DNA of 64,000 nt, from assembly GCA_029204225.1 (NCBI GenBank), contig CM055113.1, forward strand, positions 30,257,524-30,321,523, in the 5' to 3' direction. Of the stretch, positions 57,391 to 64,000 are shown in pieces. Both the position numbers and the translations under genes were made by a program. This DNA comes from Diphasiastrum complanatum. Its lineage: Eukaryota > Streptophyta > Lycopodiopsida > Lycopodiales > Lycopodiaceae. How positions within the stretch are numbered: the stretch's first letter is position 1; each line of letters starts with the position of its first letter. The notes below the pieces were generated by a model. It was not told the origin of the DNA. It ran no database searches and was given only the letters and a program-made list of their open reading frames with translations.

Positions 57391-57840
57391 GTGAAGAACA
57401 GTACCTATATGGACTTACAACAGAAAGTGAAGTACACAAGTGTTAGAAAGCAATAGAACCATAAAATCACAACACAAATATGAGAATAGTCAAGATATGC
57501 CTCCAAAACCAACATCTTGCTTCATTGATAATTATGGCCAAATGAGCCACCATGTATACACAAGAGCTGATGCTTACTCAGCTGATTTGGCATGTGTGAG
57601 AGTGCCTACTCATCAAAGGATCCACCAATTAATATCAATATGACACATGGACCAAGTTTCGTAGCTTATAGCCACCTCCCTTGATTTCAGGCAATTTTCC
57701 TAATTTATAGAGACTTGCACACATATCTACTACAAGTGGGATCTCACTTACTACTGATCTTTTCACACATGTGAGCAGTCCTTGGCACATGTGAGATCAC
57801 TCCTATCCATGTTAAATAGCTTTTCCTACCAATAAAATGA
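57391..57840. repeat. 450-bp direct repeat, right copy
   Basis: See the left copy at 52643-53093. The flanks differ on both sides. Confidence 0.9.
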
Positions 57841-58178
57841 TGCCAAGTGGCATAATACTACTAAACTAGTTTTTGGCCAATTTAACCACTAGTTTCCAAA
57901 TTAAATGATATGTACAACCTATATGATCTATCTAAATGACTTAGGCATAGATTTCACACGTGGGAACAGGATCCACACATATCTAATGATGATAGGTACA
58001 AGTCATTATGGTATTTACAAGATTTGATCAAGTTAGCTTTTGCCAATTTTAACAAAGATCACAAGACAGTTGCGCTTGAGCGTGTGATCCTACTTATAGA
58101 TCCAAGTAATTGTTATAATTCAGAATACTTTTATGCTCTCTATGATCTCTAACTCTGAGGAGTCAGATACCAAGTTTC

Positions 58179-58520
58179 GATCTCTCTGATCGGTATTGTT
58201 CTTCTATAATTACCTCTCTCTCTAATCGCTCATCTCCATATATAGTTGTTTGATGATCTTATGTTATTCTAATTCTACAATTACAACAGATCTGCAGTAT
58301 TTCACATTCCTTGCATTCTTTGCAAAATCTTATGTTCCTCAGTTCGCTTGAAATGTTGAGCAGAACACTTTTGTCGCATTCCTCGCCTGTTGAAGTTTGC
58401 ATGTAAAATTGCAAACTGCGTGAGAAACAGTTCATTTCCGCAAACTGTTTGTAAGAGAGTGATTTCCTTGAGTGAATTAGAGGGCAATTAGAGTGAGTAG
58501 GAGTAAGATTAACTCCAACA
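58179..58520 (-). mobile_element. Probable copia LTR after an RNase H tail
   Basis: Minus strand TGTTGGAGTTAATC starts at 58520 right after AAGGGGGAG, a typical copia polypurine tract and LTR start. A TGGTATCTGACT sequence at 58161-58172 resembles a degenerate tRNA-Met primer site and suggests the LTR ends near 58179. A CA end is not clear. Confidence 0.5.
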
Positions 58521-58783
58521 CTCCCCCTTAAGTTTACTACTATGAATCTGAATCTAAATTGAGATTTAACATACCTACCAAGGTAGCATGTTTCTCTCTT
58601 GACAAGGGGTTTGTCAAAATGTCAGCCAACATACTGTCAGTATGACAGTAACTTAGTACAACTTATTTACTCTAAATTTTCTCTCTAAGTACATGTTTAG
58701 TTCTAGAATGATTTTGTGGGTTCAGAGATAGAGCTATTGTCGCATTGGAGTATAGTCGGACTGATTTGTGAAAATTGCAGATT

Positions 58784-59100
58784 CTACAGTAGCTTTCTAA
58801 GCCAAATAATTTCCTTCACTGCTGATGTATCTACAACATATTCAGATTCCATAGAGGACAGAAAAATGCATTTCTGTTTTCTACTGTTCCATGAGATGGG
58901 TCCTCTTGCAAGGAAACATATGTAATCACATGTGGATTTTCTAGTATCAACGTCTCCTGCCCAGTCAGAATATGAGTAGGTGACTAATGTGAGTGCAGCT
59001 TTTGTGTTTCCATTATAGCACAAAGCATAGTGCTTGGTAGTTTGGTAAACTTTTTTCCAATAGTGGGAACATATTCACCTCCATCTCAATTGACACATGA
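58784..59100 (-). pseudogene. Copia RNase H remnant
   Basis: The 79-codon minus frame contains SDWAGDVDTRKST, ARGPISWNSRKQ and a SSMESEYV segment, the RNase H of a Ty1/copia element. Related but decayed text continues upstream to about 59100. RT is not visible. Confidence 0.82.
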
Positions 59101-59910
59101 TCAATTACTACCACTATGGGTGTCACTTATCTCTCTTGCACTTGTGGAAATTTATTAGTTTGAAGTTGCTGCAAAACATCTGTTGCAATTTTCGACGTCT
59201 TTTTTGATGTGAAATCACACATTATTTTTTTTCCCAATCAACGTGGGCATTGAAAAACTCGTTGCAACGAGGTCATTGGAATCCGTCATTTGCAAACTCT
59301 GTCGCGTTCCAATACTAATCAGAGAATCGACGACCAACAAGTGATAGAATGTCATCGACAAGTTTTTCTATGTGACTGTCTAATTTTGATGGACATGTGG
59401 GGCTTCAAAATTTGATGACCCAAGTGGATGTCCAAATCTGATGACCCAAGTGTCTGTTAGATTTCTCTAGTGTCAGATTCCAATAAGTTTGATGGGTTTC
59501 GACAAACAGAGAACCCATAGAAATGGTCCGATAGACAATAATCTGTTATAATCCAACATCTAGATTTATTATAAAAAAACCAAAAAAATTAGCTCGCTAA
59601 TTTAGCAAGCGAATTGAGTTCTTGGAATAATAGTTTTGGAGCGACGTTATTTTTGAAGCAATACTTGTTAGAAAAAATATGGAATATATGATGATCTATG
59701 ATTAGAGGATTAATAGAACTCTCAACTATGGTGTCGAGTTTTATCTTGTAAATATATTAGAGTTCATACTACCTATTAGTTTTGTGAATAAATAAATAGC
59801 ACAATCTCTAGTTTGTTATTACAAGATTAGTTTAACTTCTTGGTCAAAATCGGTTAAGACGTCATATACTACCACGGTGTTTCCAAGAGTTCAAATTTTT
59901 TTTTACATGC
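59101..59910. other. Unassigned DNA
   Basis: A short duplication GATGACCCAAGTG.. lies near 59415-59455. No gene recognised. Confidence 0.5.
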
Positions 59911-60027
59911 TTTACGTAGGGGAAGGCCTCCTCCTTCGGGCCTTCCCCGTTTCAAGGCCTTGGGCCCTCGGGCCCAAGGCCTTGAAACGGGGAAGGCCCT
60001 CGGGCGGGGGCCTCCCCCTATACGTAA
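59911..60027. mobile_element. GC-rich fold-back element with 29-bp perfect core arms
   Basis: Core arms 59939-59967 and 59970-59998 are exact complements separated by two bases (GGCCTTCCCCGTTTCAAGGC and onward). Outer arms (TTTACGTAGGGG.AGGCC at 59911 and GGCCTCCCCCTATACGTAAA ending 60027) also pair. The unit stands in very AT-rich DNA. Confidence 0.85.
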
Positions 60028-60287
60028 AAACCTATAGATTTTTTTGCAATGTATTTGAAGGTTGCCTTAAATGCATAATTTTGTACTTTTGAAAATTATA
60101 AGAGCAATAAATACCTTACACATTTGTAAGGTGTTATTACTATTTTTAGAAATAAATGAAGCACTTTACAAAAATGTAAGGTTCATTTTCTATTTTTAAA
60201 ACGTTTCACAAAATCCAAACTTACTATTTTTGGAAAGTTGCGTTTCTAAAGATAAAAAAAAATTATTAAAAAAAACTTTTTTACGGC

Positions 60288-60370
60288 GGGGAAGGCCCAC
60301 GGGCGGGGGCCTTTCGCGTTTGGAGGCGCCCTCGCCTCAAAACACAGAAGGCCCCCGCCCGGGGCCTTCC
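60288..60370. mobile_element. Second GC-rich fold-back element
   Basis: Arms GGAAGGCC.CGGGCGGGGGCCTT (about 60289-60313) and AAGGCCCCCGCCCGGGGCCTTCC (about 60347-60370) pair except for a 3-versus-2 base bulge. A smaller hairpin, GAGGCG/CGCCTC, lies in the loop. Same family as 59911-60027. Confidence 0.8.
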
Positions 60371-60772
60371 TCTATACTTGAATACAATAGACCCGGCCCT
60401 AGGTATAGCCAAAAACTCATCTCAAACTCATCTCTCCATGGTCCATACATTAATAAGGAAAAAAGCACCCCCACCCAAAATCGTTGATCCTCTTTAGCCT
60501 ATGGTTGATTTTCATATACTTTTCATATAAGAATAAAGGGTTGGGGAGAGGCTAGAGCTGTGTATAAAGTCGTCGTTCAAGTTAAGTTTTATGGAAGCTA
60601 TCTTTAAGACGTAGTTTTCAGAAAGCGTGGCGGGTTAGGGAAGGAAGGCGACGTCTGGTAGGTGAGCAAATAGAAAGAAAAATTGCTTTCCTTGCTCGCT
60701 TCTCTTCTTTCCTTGCTCGTCGATTGATCTAGCACCTTCTCCTTTTGCTTAGATCGTTTCTTTCGGTTTTTG

Positions 60773-60987
60773 TGTAGATTCTGTCGAACTTTTTGGTAAT
60801 ATCCAGCGTAAATCATTCAATAAGTGGTCGCACCATGCCCCTTTCATATAAGTTGTTTTGTGTTTTTTCCTGTTGTCAAACTTTTTTTTTGTAGATTCTG
60901 TCGAACTTTTTGTCAATGTCCAGCGTAAATGTTCAATAAATTGTCGCATCATGCCTCTTTAATATAAGTTGTTTTGTGTTTTTTTTT
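60773..60987 (+). repeat. Tandem duplication upstream of the A20/AN1 gene
   Basis: Copies 60773-60869 and 60890-60987 share GTAGATTCTGTCGAACTTTTTG, CCAGCGTAAAT and ATAAGTTGTTTTGTGTTTTTT, about 90 percent alike. They lie 270-480 bases before the start codon, in what is probably promoter, 5' leader or leader intron. Possible splice acceptors are TTGTGCAG at about 61045 and TTTAGCAG at about 61216. Confidence 0.85.
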
Positions 60988-61253
60988 GCCATTGCAGAGC
61001 TTGGTGCATTTACTCTTGTTCTTTAATCTTTGCATTTGTTGTGCAGTTCGTTGCTAGATCTGCTTGCGTGCCTGCACAGCCCCGCCGGGATGGATGATAT
61101 ATCTGTTCGTTATGCGTCACAATAAGCGTGGACGGTGTTGTTCCTGGAAATTGAACGTAGAAGCTAGTATTTGCTAGTTCTTGGTAAAGCGTTTTCTTTC
61201 GATTCTGTTTAGCAGATCAATTCCGAAGAATCGTAAGATTCAGACGCAGATAA

Positions 61254-61778
61254 ATGGCTCAGGAAAGTCGAAAACATGAAAAGGATGAAACGGGCTGCCA
61301 GCCTCCAGAAGGGCCTGTTCTTTGCGCGAATAGTTGTGGTTTTTTCGGGAGTAAGGCTACAATGAACATGTGCTCAAAGTGTTACAGGGATCTTGTTGTC
61401 CGTCGGGCCAGCAGTACCGATGGCATGAGTTCTGAAGGAACTTCAAAGGTTGAGTTGAAATCCTCCCATCCGGTTAATGTAGTGACGCAAGGACAAGAAA
61501 TAGCTACAGGTTCAACATCGTCTGAGCCTGCTGACGTTGGAAAAGCAGCTTCTGGCGTTTCGGAAGAAGCCAAGGCATCTCGTCCACCGACTCGCTGCTT
61601 TTCCTGTAATAAACGCGTTGGATTAACAGGGTTTAGTTGTCGATGTGGAAATATGTTCTGCTCATTGCACCGCTACTCCGACAAGCATCAGTGTTCAGTT
61701 GACTACAAAGCTATCGGGCGTGATGCCATTGCAAAGGCAAATCCTATAGTTAAAGCCGAAAAGTTTGACAAAATGTAA
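61254..61778 (+). CDS. A20/AN1 zinc-finger stress-associated protein
   Basis: 174 residues in a single exon, the usual length for plant stress-associated proteins (SAP). The N-terminal A20 finger has Cys 24, 28, 40 and 43 (CANSCGFFG...MCSKCYRD). A Ser/Thr-rich linker spans about 50-110. The C-terminal AN1 finger has Cys 115, 118, 129, 131, 136, His 139, His 145 and Cys 147, all ligands present, followed by the typical basic end (YKAIGRDAIAKANP.V.AEK). A20 domains of this family bind ubiquitin, and some members act as E3 ligases or redox sensors in abiotic stress. They are cytosolic or nuclear. The start is the first ATG of the frame, in the context ATAAATGGC. The gene is intact and is the only clear host gene here. 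Transcription control is not evident beyond the duplicated upstream block. Confidence 0.97.
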   Translation: MAQESRKHEKDETGCQPPEGPVLCANSCGFFGSKATMNMCSKCYRDLVVRRASSTDGMSSEGTSKVELKSSHPVNVVTQGQEIATGSTSSEPADVGKAASGVSEEAKASRPPTRCFSCNKRVGLTGFSCRCGNMFCSLHRYSDKHQCSVDYKAIGRDAIAKANPIVKAEKFDKM

Positions 61779-62170
61779 TATCACGCTAATCTCTTCCCCT
61801 AGAGTACCTGAAAGGCCTTAGTTGAAGTTTCTGGTTAGCACGTAGAGTTGCGTATTAACTCATTAGGTGGACAATATTGTTTCGAAATTTGCTCCTCTTT
61901 GGTTATCTTTGTGCCAGTCATGGTACTATTGTAGAAAATACATGATTTGAGATGGTGATTTTACAATTATATTCAGGACATAAAAGCTTTGACGTACAGT
62001 TTTTGTATTACCTCTTCATAAGCGAATAGTCATACGATTTTAACCAGTTTGTTGAGTTATTAAAATTATTCATCGTCTATCGAGCCTTCAAAAGATACAG
62101 AGCAATTGCTGTCCAGTTGCATTAACCATACCACTCTAGTTTTCATTTCAGCCAGCTCTAGTTTGTAAAG
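61779..62170 (+). other. 3' flank of the A20/AN1 gene
   Basis: AT-rich, probably 3' untranslated region followed by spacer. I see no clean AATAAA. Confidence 0.5.
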
Positions 62171-62179
62171 TAGTTTGTA

Positions 62180-62490
62180 TTTAGGAAATTCTTCCACCTC
62201 GCCGTATTAGGCTCACCATGCAGCGAATGAATCCTGCCATCGTGCTGGAACTCGTATACATGAGTATCCCAAGCGATGTAAGGTTTTCAAGCCACATGCC
62301 AACAGATTCCTAGCACCACATCGAAACGAGCCAAACGGGTAATTTTAAAATCTTACTCCTCAATAGCCTTGAATGGTCAGATGCATGCTTCCTCTGGTAT
62401 CTGCATCAAGGCTTCCCTGTACTTGTCTGCATACTCTTGCACAGACGCATTCCCTTGCTTGAGACTATGTGTTACTAAATAGGTAAGATC
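62180..62490 (-). pseudogene. Ty3/gypsy gag and protease remnants
   Basis: Minus-strand translation of about 62375-62475 gives a gag-like segment (LKQGNASVQEYADKYREALM). About 62190-62352 gives a retropepsin-like segment (RFDVVLGICWHVA, then a stop where Trp would fit, then KPYIAWDTHVYEFQHDG). Order and strand agree with a decayed gypsy element. No LTR or RT was found nearby. Confidence 0.6.
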
Positions 62491-64000
62491 CAATCTACAA
62501 CAGTTAACATGGTTTTCTTGGAATGCCTCTTTATGGCTTCATGTAACTCTATTATCTTGGTTGTTCCTGTTATTTATCATCTTTCAAAGAGTGTTGTTGC
62601 TATGAACTCACATCAGAGATGGGCAATATAAGAACAATAGCCAGTGAAATGCTGATTAAGTATTAATTTCCTGTAAAGAACAACATACAACCTAAAAGAC
62701 GTTGGTGTGCTGTTCTCCTTATAAAGGAATGTTGCGAGCATCTCGTTCAAGAACTTGTCTGAACCATAATCTGTAGAATCATGAATGAATGGTAGAGATC
62801 CTATTAATACTAGTCCGGAGGCCTTTAGTTGAACCTTCCAAAAAACTAGTGTAGGATAAGGCTGGATCTCCCAACCTTACCTAGAGCCGACAACTTATGG
62901 GTCCTAGTCCAGTTATGGTCTAACAGCATGCTGAATACTGAGCCAGCCAGGAACCAACTTAGGTCCTTACAATGTAATGCGTGTCAATGTGGGTGTTAAA
63001 AGGTCACAATTACATGAAATAAAATGTCTTGGCTCTCAATGTGATTATATAAAGGCAGCAAAATGCATTTCTGAAGATGCTTATGTTGTGTGTCAGTGTC
63101 ATATTGCTGAGCACAAAAAATGCATGTTCCAAATGTATGGCTGACCGTTGAGCTAAAGCAGAAATTGTGAAATAAAAGTCGCAACATGAAAAAACTGTTG
63201 AGTGATAATGTGAATTTTGCTAAGCTATGCAGATGGACTACGAATGTGAAAAGGAACCATCACCATGAGCATTGTGGACATCAATAAGCAGCAACTGAAA
63301 GAGTCCTAAGACGTCACCAAGGTAGCCATATGTATAACAAATCAACCAATAGTACCAAAGCAATGTGGAAATAGTACCACCATGTTTCCACTGCGGCTCT
63401 CTTGTAGAGCAAGAGTTTCGGAAAATGCGTACATCACTATGGAGATCCTAAGCTATCTGACAGGACCATGCATGCGAAGTAGCCTTATAGGGACGTTGGG
63501 AAAATGCATTTTAATCTACATGTATTGACCATGAATGTCAAATAGTAGCAACATGAATAAATGTGTATGGTGGTGCATGGAGATTTTGGTCCTTTTGCAA
63601 GGACCATGAATGATGATCGGTCAAAAGGAATTGGTTTGAATGCATCCAAGCTTATTGAAGAAACTAGGAGTGCCATCTACAAGGCTTGATAAATGCATGT
63701 CATATAGCAACTAGAATAATCAACTTTTGCAACTCCATTAAGAGAATCATAAAAAGTATCGTAATTATTGAGAACTTGAATAGAGGTGCTGGCATGAGGA
63801 GATATTCTAAGACCGTTAGAAAGTTGGCATGCATATTAACCGTGCGATTAACTTGTCTTCACCCAAGTTGTAGGAATATGACTTTTAGGATCCTCATGAT
63901 TGATATTGTGGTCTCCATTACATTGAAACATCTTGTGAACCAACTAGCTTATGTAGTGCGAATGCCTCATTGACTATTTCAATTTCGATATCATGCCTAG
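62491..64000. other. Unassigned DNA to the right edge
   Basis: No gene, RNA or repeat that I can support. Open frames are below 100 codons and lack motifs. Confidence 0.5.

Noticed and set aside
52643-57840. The 450-bp direct repeats as LTRs of one element around the copia pol.
   Set aside because: There are no TG/CA ends, no primer site and no polypurine tract at their edges. The copia element has its own LTR start at 53758.

Overview
The window is nuclear DNA of a land plant. It carries one confidently recognised host gene, an intronless A20/AN1 zinc-finger (stress-associated) protein at 61254-61778 on the + strand. Nearly everything else is retrotransposon sequence of different ages, simple repeats and AT-rich unassigned DNA. 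The plant call rests on this gene, on Ty1/copia and Ty3/gypsy chromovirus elements primed by initiator tRNA-Met, and on long GA/CT tracts. The ParB-like pseudogene and the non-LTR element with a restriction-like endonuclease make me lean towards a seed-free plant (fern, lycophyte or bryophyte). That is an inference with low confidence.

Layout. 1-1.7 kb: possible 5' end of a minus-strand gene, a CT tract and a GGCGCC-rich patch. 1.7-5.5 kb: a broken non-LTR retroelement whose 3' half is on the minus strand and whose 5' part is on the plus strand, with a copia LTR fragment between them. 5.5-9.5 kb: AT-rich, with a 148-bp CT tract. 9.5-14.8 kb: a complete LTR element with indistinguishable 920-bp LTRs, 5-bp flanking repeats and one intact 734-codon gag-protease ORF, but no reverse transcriptase or integrase. 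14.8-22.3 kb: AT-rich, with a 185-bp inverted repeat. 22.3-23.8 kb: decayed chromovirus tail with a 428-bp direct repeat. 24.9-25.9 kb: broken coiled-coil ORF. 27.1-30.35 kb: copia elements arranged tail-LTR-head, riddled with Trp-to-stop changes and cut off by an old LTR fragment. 31.5-33.9 kb: a ParB-like pseudogene between two arrays of a palindromic repeat. 34.5-38.6 kb: unknown ORF, minisatellites and microsatellites.

38.7-52.2 kb is a four-level nest that can be fully resolved by its target-site duplications. A non-coding LTR element (TSD GGCGG) carries a solo LTR of its own family in each LTR (TSDs GCTTG and GTATG). The second solo LTR carries a 6.2-kb chromovirus (TSD TTGAA). That chromovirus has protease, RT, RNase H, integrase and chromodomain but no gag. 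52.6-59.1 kb holds direct repeats, a nearly intact copia pol fragment and an older copia tail. 59.9-60.4 kb holds two GC-rich fold-back elements. The A20/AN1 gene follows, then gypsy gag/protease remnants and unassigned DNA.

The main candidate for something new is the relation between three elements. The gag-only element (9512-14764), the pol-only element (44812-51057) and the empty element (38701-52235) share a roughly 500-bp 5' leader, an initiator-tRNA binding site and a hairpin before the polypurine tract. The leader contains five spaced copies of a short hairpin, GTGCT...AGCAC (one copy has an A in place of the first G). The gag-only and pol-only elements also share their LTR. This looks like a set of mutually incomplete elements linked by a common RNA signal, possibly for packaging in trans. 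No single copy here encodes a full element, and the pol copy is itself broken by two stops and about three frameshifts.
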